Positions 33,769-41,930 of a stretch of DNA of 64,000 nucleotides are shown here, one piece after another. The stretch's first letter is position 1. Each line of letters starts with the position of its first letter. A model generated the notes under the pieces. It did no database searches. It was not told the origin of the DNA and was given only the letters and a program-made list of their open reading frames with translations. Position numbers and translations under genes: made by a program. Source of the stretch: Bradyrhizobium nivariense (GTDB lineage Bacteria; Pseudomonadota; Alphaproteobacteria; Rhizobiales; Xanthobacteraceae). The DNA lies in the NCBI RefSeq assembly GCF_029846715.1, contig NZ_JARVWW010000025.1, forward strand, positions 1 through 64,000. The letters run 5' to 3'.

Positions 33769-33999
33769 GGCACCTCTCCCGATTTGCAACGCGTCCTTAC
33801 TCGCTTTCGCGTACCTGCGCGAATAGACAGGCATGCTGTCACGAGCGGGGGGTCGTCCGCCCCGAAGCGCATCTGCGCCAGCTTTGAGTCGGAATGGCGG
33901 CTCTGCGCCGCAGAATCGCTGCCGGCGGCGTTTGGTCACATCATCGCCGTGTTCGGGAGTCCTAACGGCAACCGGGCGCAGGCTACTCGGGGAAATCTG

Positions 34000-34542
34000 A
34001 TGAAAATTTTACGTATTGCCGCGCTGCTCGCGGCCGGACTGACGTTGCCGCAGGCCGTATTCGCGGGCGAGGCCGACTATGCCGAGATGGTCGCGGCACA
34101 TGCGCGCGCCAACGGCGTGCCGGAAGCGCTGGTGCACCGCGTGATCATGCGCGAAAGCCGCTACCAGCCCGGCCTGGTCGGCCATGGCGGCACCATCGGG
34201 CTGATGCAGATCAAGCTCGCGACCGCCCGCGGGGTCGGCTACACCGGCGACGCTGCGGGCCTGCGCGATCCCAACACCAACCTCACCTACGCCGTCAAAT
34301 ACCTCGCCGGCGCCTATCACGCCGCCAATGGCGATCACGCGCGAGCCGTTCGTTATTTTGCGGGCGGCTATTACTACGTCGCAAAGCGGCAGCGGCAGGA
34401 AACCGCGCAACAGATGGTGCAACAAGCGAGCACGGAGACCTGGCTGGAGCCGAACGGCAATCCGCAGCCGATATTCGGCGCCGTGCCGCACCGGAAGCTC
34501 GCCCAGCGCGTCCGCAACGCCCGGGCGCAGGCGCCCAGGTAA
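34000..34542 (+). CDS. Lytic transglycosylase (SLT domain), exported
   Basis: A 180-residue protein. Start MKILRIAALLAAGLTLPQAVFA after GGGGAAA gives a signal peptide. The SLT/goose-lysozyme-type domain includes the catalytic Glu in VIMRESRYQPGLVGH near residue 50, then GLMQIKLATARGVGY, DPNTNLTYAVKYLAG and YFAGGYYYVAKRQ. It cleaves peptidoglycan to 1,6-anhydro-muropeptides. The C-terminal ~35 residues are polar. It lies directly upstream of the TPP riboswitch but is not part of the thiamine operon. Confidence 0.9.
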   Translation: MKILRIAALLAAGLTLPQAVFAGEADYAEMVAAHARANGVPEALVHRVIMRESRYQPGLVGHGGTIGLMQIKLATARGVGYTGDAAGLRDPNTNLTYAVKYLAGAYHAANGDHARAVRYFAGGYYYVAKRQRQETAQQMVQQASTETWLEPNGNPQPIFGAVPHRKLAQRVRNARAQAPR

Positions 34543-34599
34543 GTGCGGTTCCCGCCAAACGCGTTGACACAGCCCGTCACTGGCCTACATTAGAGCCGT

Positions 34600-34708
34600 T
34601 CCGAGGGGTGCTCCGAGGAGGAGCTGAGATACCGCTAAATGGGCAAATCCGCCCAGGACCGCGGTGACCCTTTGAACCTGATCCGGGTCATGCCGGCGAA
34701 GGGACAGG
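34600..34708 (+). ncRNA. TPP riboswitch (THI box)
   Basis: The conserved THI-box core is visible in order: GGGGTGCTCC, then CTGAGAT-ACCGC near 34623, the central variable arm (AAATGGGC...GCCC), ACCGCGGTGACCC near 34659, TTTGAACCTGATCCGGGTCATGCCGGCG at 34671-34698, and the closing AAGGGA. The 3' closing strand AAGGGACAGG runs directly into the thiO start codon, so TPP binding would bury the ribosome-binding site; this points to translational control. It precedes thiOSGEC, which makes thiamine. Confidence 0.93.
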
Positions 34709-34709
34709 G

Positions 34710-35720
34710 ATGTTGCAGACGACCAAACGACCGGATTCCACGGTATCCATCATCGGCGCAGGCATTGCGGGCGCCTGGCAGGCCTTGCTGTTCGCGCAGG
34801 CCGGCCACGCCGTCACCCTGCACGAGCGCGGTGACGCCGAAATGACCGATGCCACCAGCCATTGGGCCGGCGGCATGCTCGCGCCTTATTGCGAGGCGGA
34901 AGTTTCCGAGCCCATCATCAGCCGCCTCGGCCTGCGCTCGCTCGACATCTGGCGGCGCGAATTGCCGGACACGCCCTTCAACGGCTCGCTGGTCGTCGCC
35001 CATTCGCGCGAGCGCAACGACTTCGAGCGCTTTGCCCGGATGACGCAGGGCCATCGCCGGCTCGATGCCGCCAACCTTGCCGAGCTCGAGCCGTCGCTCG
35101 AAGGCCGCTTCCGCGACGCGCTGTTCTTCCCGACCGAGGGCCATGTCGAGCCGCGCCGCGTGCTGCCGAAACTGCACGAGCGCATTCGCGCCGCCGGCGG
35201 CACCATCAAATTCGAAAGCGACGTAGCCGCGGCCGAACTCGACGGCATCGTGATCGACTGCCGCGGCCTTTCTGCGCGCGACGAGCAGCCTGGCTTGCGC
35301 GGCGTCAAGGGCGAGATGATCCTGGTCGAAACCGCCGAGGTGCAGCTCGCGCGCCCGGTGCGGCTGATCCATCCGCGCTGGCCGCTCTACGTGATCCCGC
35401 GCGAGGACAATCTGTTCATGCTCGGCGCGACCTCGATCGAGGCCGAGGACACCGGCGTCAGCGTGCGCTCGGCGCTGGAGCTGTTGGGCGCGGCCTATGC
35501 CGTGCATCCCGCCTTCGGCGAGGCCCGCATCGTCGAATTCGGCTCCGGCCTTCGCCCCGCTTTTCCCGACAATCTCCCGCGCATCGGCATCCGCGGCGGC
35601 AAGATCAGCGTGAACGGCCTCTACCGCCACGGCTTCCTGATCGCGCCTGCACTCGCAGAGCTGACGCTCGCTTATGTCGAGCGCGGCCAGATCGACAATG
35701 AGGTGATGCAATGCGCGTGA
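34710..35720 (+). CDS. thiO: Glycine oxidase ThiO (FAD-dependent)
   Basis: A 336-residue FAD enzyme of the D-amino-acid-oxidase family that makes iminoglycine for the thiazole ring. The N-terminal Rossmann motif is SIIGAGIAGAWQALL near residues 14-27. TSHWAGGMLAPYCEAE near 50, VKGEMILVE near 205, the YVIPREDNLFMLGATSIEAEDTG region and the end RHGFLIAPALAELTL are family features. It is the first gene after the riboswitch and overlaps thiS by 10 bp. Length is normal for ThiO. Confidence 0.92.
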   Translation: MLQTTKRPDSTVSIIGAGIAGAWQALLFAQAGHAVTLHERGDAEMTDATSHWAGGMLAPYCEAEVSEPIISRLGLRSLDIWRRELPDTPFNGSLVVAHSRERNDFERFARMTQGHRRLDAANLAELEPSLEGRFRDALFFPTEGHVEPRRVLPKLHERIRAAGGTIKFESDVAAAELDGIVIDCRGLSARDEQPGLRGVKGEMILVETAEVQLARPVRLIHPRWPLYVIPREDNLFMLGATSIEAEDTGVSVRSALELLGAAYAVHPAFGEARIVEFGSGLRPAFPDNLPRIGIRGGKISVNGLYRHGFLIAPALAELTLAYVERGQIDNEVMQCA

Positions 35721-35908
35721 TCGTCAACGGCGAGCAGCGCGAGATCAATTCCGCGAGCGTGGATGCGCTGCTCGGCGAGCTCGACTACGAGGGCACCCAT
35801 TTCGCGATCGCACTCAACTACGACGTCGTGCCGAAGAGCCGCTGGGCCGAGACCCACCTGAAAGCGGGCGACGAGATCGAGATCATCACGCCGCGGCAGG
35901 GAGGGTGA
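35711..35908 (+). CDS. thiS: Sulfur-carrier protein ThiS
   Basis: A 65-residue ubiquitin-fold protein ending RQGG, the C-terminal Gly-Gly that is adenylated and then thiocarboxylated to carry sulfur for the thiazole ring. Other family features: N-terminal MRVIVNGEQREI and central HFAIALNYDVVPKSRW. It starts within the 3' end of thiO (10-bp overlap), which couples the two. It is followed by a family B repeat before thiG. ThiF and ThiI homologues are not in the window. Confidence 0.95.
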   Translation: MRVIVNGEQREINSASVDALLGELDYEGTHFAIALNYDVVPKSRWAETHLKAGDEIEIITPRQGG

Positions 35909-35933
35909 TGGCTATGCAGTTGCCCCACACTCA

Positions 35934-36040
35934 ACTGTCATCGCCCGGCTTGACCGGGCGATCCAGTACGCCGCGGCTTCACGATTCCAGCCGCGCCGCC
36001 GCGGAGTACTGGATCCCCGCCTTCGCGGGGATGACAGCTA
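35934..36040. repeat. Family B repeat inside the thi operon (copy 1)
   Basis: CATCGCCCGGCTTGACCGGGCGATCCAGTACG at 35939-35970 and the complementary end TACTGGATCCCCGCC...GCGGGGATGACAG at 36006-36036, so the ends pair as CCAGTA/TACTGG with internal stems (GCCCGG/CCGGGC; CCCCGC/GCGGGG). About 100 bp. A very similar copy lies between thiE and thiC. Confidence 0.85.
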
Positions 36041-36062
36041 CATTTAAGGAGACACCGACCCC

Positions 36063-36845
36063 ATGGTGACCTTCTACGGCAAACAATTCGCTTCCCGCCT
36101 CCTGATCGGCAGCGCGCTCTATCCCTCGCCTGCGATCATGCAGTCGGCGATCCGTAGCTCAGGCTCGAACATCGTCACGGTGTCGCTGCGGCGCGAATCC
36201 GCCGGCGGCAAGACCGGCGATGCGTTCTGGAACCTGATCCGCGAGCTCGACGTCACCGTGCTGCCGAACACCGCCGGCTGCCGCAGCGTGCGCGAGGCGG
36301 TGACCACGGCAAAGCTCGCGCGCGAATTGTTTGCGACATCCTGGATCAAGCTCGAAGTCATCGCCGACAATGACACGCTGCAGCCCGATGTAGTCGGACT
36401 TGTGGAAGCCGCGACCATTTTGATCAAGGACGGCTTTGAGGTGTTCCCGTATTGCACCGAGGATCTCTCGGTCGCCAACCGCCTGGTCGATGCCGGCTGC
36501 AAGGTGGTGATGCCGTGGGCCGCGCCCATCGGCAGCGCGAAAGGCATCACCAACCGCGACGCGCTCAAGCTGATGCGCGAGCGGCTGCCCGATATCACGC
36601 TGGTGGTCGACGCCGGCATCGGCGCGCCGTCGCACGCGGCCGAGGCGCTCGAGCTCGGCTATGACGCCGTGCTGCTCAACACGGCAATCGCAAAAGCCGC
36701 CGATCCCGTCGCGATGGCCAATGCCTTCCGCCTCGGGATCGAGGCCGGCCGCACCGCTTACGAAGCCGGGCTGATGAACGCCCGCGACTTCGCCTCCCCC
36801 TCAACCCCTGTCGTTGGGACACCTTTTTGGCATGCCGTATCCTGA
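36063..36845 (+). CDS. thiG: Thiazole synthase ThiG
   Basis: A 260-residue TIM-barrel enzyme that builds the thiazole phosphate from deoxyxylulose phosphate, iminoglycine and ThiS thiocarboxylate. Start MVTFYGKQFASRLLIGSALYPSP. The Schiff-base lysine is in WIKLEVIADNDTLQPD near residue 98, and phosphate-binding stretches are MPWAAPIGSAKGI and VVDAGIGAPSHAAEALELGYDAVLLNTAIA. It overlaps thiE by 14 bp. This order thiO-S-G-E-C is common in alphaproteobacteria. Confidence 0.95.
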   Translation: MVTFYGKQFASRLLIGSALYPSPAIMQSAIRSSGSNIVTVSLRRESAGGKTGDAFWNLIRELDVTVLPNTAGCRSVREAVTTAKLARELFATSWIKLEVIADNDTLQPDVVGLVEAATILIKDGFEVFPYCTEDLSVANRLVDAGCKVVMPWAAPIGSAKGITNRDALKLMRERLPDITLVVDAGIGAPSHAAEALELGYDAVLLNTAIAKAADPVAMANAFRLGIEAGRTAYEAGLMNARDFASPSTPVVGTPFWHAVS

Positions 36846-37458
36846 TCGCAACGCGTATCCTGATCGCTTCTACCCCGTCGTCGACAGCCTCAGTTGGGTC
36901 GAGCGCCTGACCAAGCTCGGCGTCGGCACCATCCAGCTGCGCGCGAAAGATCTCGATGATTCGCAGTCGCTCCAGATGGTCACCGATGCGCTCGCGATCA
37001 CCGAGGGCACGCAAGCCAAGCTCGTCGTGAACGACTATTGGCGCGCCGCGATCGTCGCTGGCGCAAAGTACCTGCATCTCGGCCAGGAAGATTTGGCGGA
37101 TGCGGACCTCAAATCGATCCGCGAGGCCGGCCTGTCGCTCGGCGTCTCCACCCATGACGAGGACGAGCTTGCGACCGCGCTCGCCGCAAAACCCGACTAT
37201 GTCGCGCTGGGCCCGATCTTCTTCACCACGCTCAAATCGATGCGCTTCGAACCGCAGGGCATTCCAAAGATCACGGAATGGAAGAAGCGCGTGGGCACCA
37301 TCCCGCTGGTCGCGATCGGCGGCATCAAGTTCGAGCACGCCGCGGAGATCTTTGCCGCCGGCGCGGATTCCATCGCCGTTGTTTCCGACGTCACCCAGAA
37401 CGCCGACCCCGATGCGCGGGTACGGCAATGGCTCGGCCTACCTGCGGAGGCTGCGTGA
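36832..37458 (+). CDS. thiE: Thiamine-phosphate synthase ThiE
   Basis: A 208-residue TIM-barrel enzyme joining HMP-pyrophosphate and thiazole phosphate. Start MPYPDRNAYPDRFYPVVDSL inside the thiG end. Family features: TIQLRAKDLDD near residue 35 (pyrophosphate-binding Gln/Arg/Lys), KLVVNDYWRAAI, YLHLGQEDLADAD and the phosphate loop AIGGIKFEHAAEIFAAGADSIAVVS near 165. It is followed by a family B repeat before thiC. Confidence 0.93.
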   Translation: MPYPDRNAYPDRFYPVVDSLSWVERLTKLGVGTIQLRAKDLDDSQSLQMVTDALAITEGTQAKLVVNDYWRAAIVAGAKYLHLGQEDLADADLKSIREAGLSLGVSTHDEDELATALAAKPDYVALGPIFFTTLKSMRFEPQGIPKITEWKKRVGTIPLVAIGGIKFEHAAEIFAAGADSIAVVSDVTQNADPDARVRQWLGLPAEAA

Positions 37459-37486
37459 TGCGCCTTACTCTCTCCACACACTCCGC

Positions 37487-37592
37487 GTCATCGCCCGGCT
37501 TGACCGGGCGATCCAGTACGCCGCGGCCTCTCCTCCGTATCCCATCGAGGCCTCTGGAATACTGGATCCCCGCTTTCGCGGGGATGACAGTC
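37487..37592. repeat. Family B repeat inside the thi operon (copy 2)
   Basis: Nearly the same left end as the copy at 35934 (CATCGCCCGGCTTGACCGGGCGATCCAGTACGCCGCGGC) and the same right end (TACTGGATCCCCGC...GCGGGGATGACAG); the centre differs. It lies between thiE and thiC. Confidence 0.85.
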
Positions 37593-37638
37593 GCAATTGA
37601 CGCACGCGCAACGACATCAACGAACTAAAGAGGATCCC

Positions 37639-39537
37639 ATGAACATCCGCTCCAACCCCGACAAGACCATCCCCGCCGTCACCACCGGCCCGCTGCCGTC
37701 GTCGCGAAAAATCTTCGCGTCGCCCGATGCCGCGCCTGATATCCGTGTACCCTTGCGCGAGATCATCCTCTCCGAAGGCGCCGGCGAGCCGAACCTGCCG
37801 GTGTACGACACCTCCGGCCCCTACACCGATCCGTCCGTGACCATCGACGTCAACGCCGGTCTCGCGCGCGGCCGCAAGGCCTGGGTGCTCGAGCGCGGCG
37901 GCGTCGAGGAATATCAGGGCCGCCAGATCAAGCCCGAGGACAATGGCAGCGTCTCCACCGACAAGGCCGCGCGCGCCTTCTCGGCCTATCACCAGCCGCT
38001 GCGCGGCCTCGACGGCCACAAGATCACGCAGCTCGAATTCGCCCGCGCCGGCATCATCACCAAGGAGATGATCTACGTCGCCGCCCGCGAAAATCTCGGC
38101 CGCAAAGAGCAGCTCGAACGCGCCGAGGCAGCCCTTGCCGACGGCGAAAGTTTTGGCGCGGAAGTGCCCGCCTTCATCACGCCGGAATTCGTGCGCAGCG
38201 AGATCGCGCGGGGACGCGCCATCATTCCCTGCAACATCAACCATGCCGAGCTCGAGCCGATGATCATCGGCCGCAACTTCCTGACCAAGATCAACGCAAA
38301 TATCGGCAACTCGGCGGTGACGTCATCCGTCGAGGAGGAGGTCGAGAAGATGGTGTGGGCGATCCGCTGGGGCGCCGACACCGTGATGGACCTCTCCACG
38401 GGGCGCAACATCCACACCACCCGCGAATGGATCCTGCGCAACGCGCCGGTGCCGATCGGCACCGTTCCGATTTATCAGGCGCTGGAGAAGTGCGACGGCG
38501 ATCCGGTCAAGCTGACCTGGGAGCTCTACAAGGACACACTGATCGAGCAGTGCGAGCAGGGCGTCGACTATTTCACCATCCACGCCGGCGTGCGCCTGCA
38601 ATACATCCACCTCACCGCCAACCGCGTCACCGGCATCGTGTCGCGCGGCGGCTCGATCATGGCAAAATGGTGCCTGGCGCATCACAAGGAAAGCTTCCTC
38701 TACACCCATTTTGACGAGATCTGCGATCTCATGCGCAAGTATGACGTCTCGTTCTCGCTCGGCGACGGCCTGCGCCCGGGCTCGATCGCCGACGCCAACG
38801 ACCGCGCGCAGTTCGCCGAGCTCGAGACGCTCGGCGAACTGACGAAGATCGCGTGGGACAAGGGCTGCCAGGTCATGATCGAAGGCCCCGGCCACGTGCC
38901 GATGCACAAGATCAAGATCAACATGGACAAGCAGCTCAAGGAGTGCGGCGAGGCGCCGTTCTACACCCTCGGGCCCCTGACCACCGACATCGCGCCGGGC
39001 TACGACCACATCACCTCAGGGATTGGTGCGGCCATGATCGGCTGGTTCGGCTGCGCCATGCTCTGCTACGTCACGCCGAAGGAGCATCTCGGCCTGCCCG
39101 ACCGTAACGACGTCAAGGTCGGCGTCATCACCTACAAGATCGCCGCCCACGCGTCCGATCTCGCCAAGGGTCACCCCGCCGCGCAGCTTCGCGACGACGC
39201 CCTCTCCCGCGCCCGTTTCGACTTCCGCTGGAGCGACCAGTTCAACCTCGGCCTCGACCCCGAGACCGCAAAGAACTTCCACGACGAGACCCTGCCGAAG
39301 GAAGCCCACAAGGTCGCGCATTTCTGCTCGATGTGCGGGCCGAAGTTCTGCTCGATGAAGATCACGCAGGACGTGCGCGACTATGCGGCGACGCTGAATG
39401 ATCCGAACGGCGTGGGAATGTCGATGAGCGGGACTGCCGAGGACGGCATGGCCAGGATGAGCGCGAAGTTCAAGGAGATGGGCTCAAGCGTGTATCTGGA
39501 TGCGGAGAAGGTGAAGGAGAGTAATCGGGTGTTGTGA
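37639..39537 (+). CDS. thiC: Phosphomethylpyrimidine synthase ThiC
   Basis: A 632-residue radical-SAM enzyme that converts aminoimidazole ribotide to hydroxymethylpyrimidine phosphate. Start MNIRSNPDKTIPAVTTGPLP. Family landmarks: VYDTSGPYTDP near residue 55, RAIIPCNINHAELEPMIIGRNFLTKINANIGNS near 195, GVDYFTIHAGV, and the C-terminal cluster ligands in CSMCGPKFC near 575 (C-x2-C-x4-C). It ends the riboswitch-controlled operon. Length matches bacterial ThiC (about 610-640). Confidence 0.96.
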   Translation: MNIRSNPDKTIPAVTTGPLPSSRKIFASPDAAPDIRVPLREIILSEGAGEPNLPVYDTSGPYTDPSVTIDVNAGLARGRKAWVLERGGVEEYQGRQIKPEDNGSVSTDKAARAFSAYHQPLRGLDGHKITQLEFARAGIITKEMIYVAARENLGRKEQLERAEAALADGESFGAEVPAFITPEFVRSEIARGRAIIPCNINHAELEPMIIGRNFLTKINANIGNSAVTSSVEEEVEKMVWAIRWGADTVMDLSTGRNIHTTREWILRNAPVPIGTVPIYQALEKCDGDPVKLTWELYKDTLIEQCEQGVDYFTIHAGVRLQYIHLTANRVTGIVSRGGSIMAKWCLAHHKESFLYTHFDEICDLMRKYDVSFSLGDGLRPGSIADANDRAQFAELETLGELTKIAWDKGCQVMIEGPGHVPMHKIKINMDKQLKECGEAPFYTLGPLTTDIAPGYDHITSGIGAAMIGWFGCAMLCYVTPKEHLGLPDRNDVKVGVITYKIAAHASDLAKGHPAAQLRDDALSRARFDFRWSDQFNLGLDPETAKNFHDETLPKEAHKVAHFCSMCGPKFCSMKITQDVRDYAATLNDPNGVGMSMSGTAEDGMARMSAKFKEMGSSVYLDAEKVKESNRVL

Positions 39538-39567
39538 GGTAATCACGACCTAACTTTGAGGATCGCG

Positions 39568-40554
39568 ATGTTTGATTTCGTTCCGCAACGACCGATTCCT
39601 CAGGAGCAGGACGCTACCATCCGGCTGGCTGTATGGACACTGATGAACGACGTTTATCGGGACATACAGCTGCCTCAAACTTTATATCACTATACTGATG
39701 CGGGAGGCTTAAAGGGCATTGTAGAAAGCGGCCTGCTTCGCGCGACGCACCTCGCATTTATGAACGATGCAAGCGAATATCTCCATGCGGTATCACTTCT
39801 TGCGCGGGAGATCGACCAAGCTCTTCTGAGCGAAAGTGACCCGCTAAGGATCAGTCTCCTGAAGGAAGTCAAAGACCCCGTTTCCCTCGCCGGCCCCCAG
39901 CACGTCGGCCCCTATTTCGTCAGTTGCCTATCGAGTGAAGAAAACAGCCTTAATCAATGGCGCGCATATGGGCGTGGGGAAGGCGGCTACTCTATAGGCT
40001 TCGACCTCGTTAAGCTCAATCAAGACGTTTTGGGCCTAGATGGTGTATTAGCGCCGGTGATCTATGAGCCCTCGCGGCAGTTAGCTTTAGTGCAAAAGCT
40101 GCTCCAATGGGGGCTTTCCGAGTATCAGAAGGTTGCGGCTACTATACCCATCAATGATCGCGACGAACATCGACGCGACTGGGCCCATATGTTCTTGTGG
40201 CGCGCTACAGCTGCCGCGCCGTTGATCAAGAACCCTGCGTTCGTTGAAGAACGAGAGTGGCGAATCATCTTTAGGCCAGCCTGGAAAGAACAGGTGCGAC
40301 TTTTGCCAAGATCAACAGGACTCGCTCCGTTTGTCGAGCTAAAGCTCGGCGCACCCGCCGCGGAGATCTCCTCAGAACGACTAAAACATTTGGGGCGCGC
40401 TAGTCTTCCTGATCGCCTGCCGATTACAAAGCTGTGGTCCGGTCCGGGCAGAGCCACAGATACGTCCTTGTTGGCCGGCCGTACGCTGCTCGAACAAATG
40501 GGTTACGATGGGGTATCCCTGGAAGCTTCTAAGATACCGTTCCGGGTAGGATGA
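39568..40554 (+). CDS. DUF2971 family protein
   Basis: A 328-residue protein of the DUF2971 family. Family features: LYHYTDAGGLKGIVESGLLRATHLAFMNDASEYLHA near residues 40-75 (the Y-H-Y-x5-L-x-x-I-x-x-G-x-L-x-x-x-x-x-x-x-L-N-D pattern), FVSCLSSEENSLNQWRAYG near 120, YSIGFDL and EEREWRIIF near 230. GAGG precedes the ATG. DUF2971 proteins are often found in defence or accessory islands, though the function is unknown. Base composition is visibly lower in GC than its neighbours, which suggests acquisition. Confidence 0.82.
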   Translation: MFDFVPQRPIPQEQDATIRLAVWTLMNDVYRDIQLPQTLYHYTDAGGLKGIVESGLLRATHLAFMNDASEYLHAVSLLAREIDQALLSESDPLRISLLKEVKDPVSLAGPQHVGPYFVSCLSSEENSLNQWRAYGRGEGGYSIGFDLVKLNQDVLGLDGVLAPVIYEPSRQLALVQKLLQWGLSEYQKVAATIPINDRDEHRRDWAHMFLWRATAAAPLIKNPAFVEEREWRIIFRPAWKEQVRLLPRSTGLAPFVELKLGAPAAEISSERLKHLGRASLPDRLPITKLWSGPGRATDTSLLAGRTLLEQMGYDGVSLEASKIPFRVG

Positions 40555-40664
40555 GCTAAGCGACGTCGGGGGATGGACTGCTGTCTCGCATATCGCTTCA
40601 CCCGGTACGTTGCGCGCAGGGAAGCGTCCCCACTTTGGCGCCGACAAGCCTACGGAAATGTATT

Positions 40665-41207
40665 TTGCTCAGGCTTCCCCTCCACCGCCTCCCCGATCAA
40701 CTCCGCCCCGACCTCCGCCTCGTCTTCGTCGGCACCGCCGCCAGCACGCGCTCGGCCGAGCTCGGGCACTACTACGCCCATCCCGGCAACCGCTTCTGGC
40801 GCGCGATCCATGAGGCCGGGATCACGCCACGGCGCTATCAGCCGGGCGAGTTCGGAAGCTTGCTCGAGCTTGGGATCGGCTTCACCGATCTCTCCAAGTC
40901 GGGCGCCGGGATGGATCACCAGATCGCGACTGAAACGATCGACGTGCCGGGGTTCAAGGCTAAGATCGAAAAGTATCGCCCGAAGACGATTGCGTTCACG
41001 AGCAAGAAGGCGGCGAGCCTGTTTTACGGCAGGCCGTCCAGCGTGATTGTGTTGGGGCGGCAACCGCGCGGTGAATGCGCGGCCGAGGTGTTCGTACTGC
41101 CCTCGCCGTCGGGTGCGGCGTCCGGGCATTGGACGCTGGAGCCGTGGCGTGAGCTTGCGGCGTGGATCAGTTTGTCGAACGCTCAACACCCGCCGACCTC
41201 ATCCTGA
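40665..41207 (+). CDS. DNA glycosylase-like protein (Mug/UDG superfamily)
   Basis: About 180 residues. Superfamily features: DLRLVFVGTAAST near the N-terminus (motif 1), ELGHYYAHPGNRFWRAIHEAGITPRRYQP, and KIEKYRPKTIAFTSKKAASLFYG near 110, with VLPSPSGAASGHWTLEPW towards the end (motif 2, PSPS). Motif 1 reads GTAAS rather than the GINPG of Mug, so the usual catalytic Asn is absent at that position. The start is uncertain (TTG 40665 or TTG 40635); neither has an ATG. The last two residues and stop are in a family A repeat. Confidence 0.75.
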   Translation: MLRLPLHRLPDQLRPDLRLVFVGTAASTRSAELGHYYAHPGNRFWRAIHEAGITPRRYQPGEFGSLLELGIGFTDLSKSGAGMDHQIATETIDVPGFKAKIEKYRPKTIAFTSKKAASLFYGRPSSVIVLGRQPRGECAAEVFVLPSPSGAASGHWTLEPWRELAAWISLSNAQHPPTSS

Positions 41208-41304
41208 GGAGCCTGCGAAGCAGGCGTCTCGAAGGATGGCTGCGAGCGGGATGCGGGCCTGCATGGTTCGAGACGGCGCTACGCGCCTCCTCACCATGAG
41301 GGGC
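41197..41304. repeat. Family A repeat pair after the glycosylase gene
   Basis: Forward unit 41197-41240 (CCTCATCCTGAGGAGCCTGCG...CGTCTCGAAGGATGG), inverse unit 41262-41302 (GGTTCGAGACGGCGCTACGC...CTCCTCACCATGAGG). The stop codon of the glycosylase gene is the TGA inside CATCCTGAGG. Another palindrome-like stretch (GCCCGATAGAGCGAAGCGCAATCCGGG) follows near 41328-41356. No gene in 41208-41428. Confidence 0.8.
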
Positions 41305-41428
41305 TCCGCTGATGCCTCAGCGAGCGTCGCCCGATAGAGCGAAGCGCAATCCGGGACTACCCTATCCGCTGACTTCGATTCCGTATTGCGTTTCGCTCCA
41401 TGCGGGCCACGGGGTTTTTGGTCAGACG

Positions 41429-41926
41429 TCACGAAACCATCTTCTTCAACAACGGCTGGTCCTCTTTGACATCTGCTCTGCATTCCGCCTCCCAGGGAAA
41501 GTGCCGGTTGACGTCCTGCCAGATGATTTGGAGGCAGGGAAATGCGAGGCGGGACTTGGAGTAGAACCAGACCGCCGTGCCGAGATATTCCGGGTAAGCC
41601 TTGAACGGCACTTGCCAGAAGCCGAGCTTGTAGTCGTTCTCCAGAAGATCGCCGCAGATATCGCCGTCGACGAACTTGTGACCCTCCGCCACGCGATCGC
41701 GAACAAGATTGATTATCGCCTGCGCGTTCTCCGGGCGCTGGCCGAAAATGATAAGCTCGGGGTGGCCAAAGTTTAGAAACAGGCCGATTGAAAATGCAAA
41801 CGGCGGATTGGCGTCCGGAATGCCGACGATATGGCAGCCACGATTGCGGACGTTGCGAAAAATGGCCTCGTCCGGCGCTCCATCCGGCTTTGGCCATTGG
41901 AAATTGTCCAGCATGCGCGGCGACAC
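41429..41926 (-). CDS. DUF4262 domain-containing protein
   Basis: A 165-residue protein of the DUF4262 family: RNVRNRGCHIVGIPDANPPFAFSIGLFLNFGHPELIIFGQRPENAQAIINL covers residues ~25-75, followed by VPFKAYPEYLGTAVWFY and LQIIWQDVNRHFPWE. The start is GTG: it is preceded by GAGGAG with seven bases between, and it follows the TAA stop of the upstream gene by four bases, so the two are coupled. The first in-frame ATG is four codons later. DUF4262 proteins are of unknown function, sometimes associated with toxin or defence loci. Confidence 0.8.
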   Translation of the reverse strand: MSPRMLDNFQWPKPDGAPDEAIFRNVRNRGCHIVGIPDANPPFAFSIGLFLNFGHPELIIFGQRPENAQAIINLVRDRVAEGHKFVDGDICGDLLENDYKLGFWQVPFKAYPEYLGTAVWFYSKSRLAFPCLQIIWQDVNRHFPWEAECRADVKEDQPLLKKMVS

Positions 41927-41930
41927 GGCA

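Noticed and set aside
35934..37592. CRISPR-like spacing of two direct repeats in the thi operon
   Set aside because: Only two copies, 1.5 kb apart with genes between; no spacers and no cas genes.
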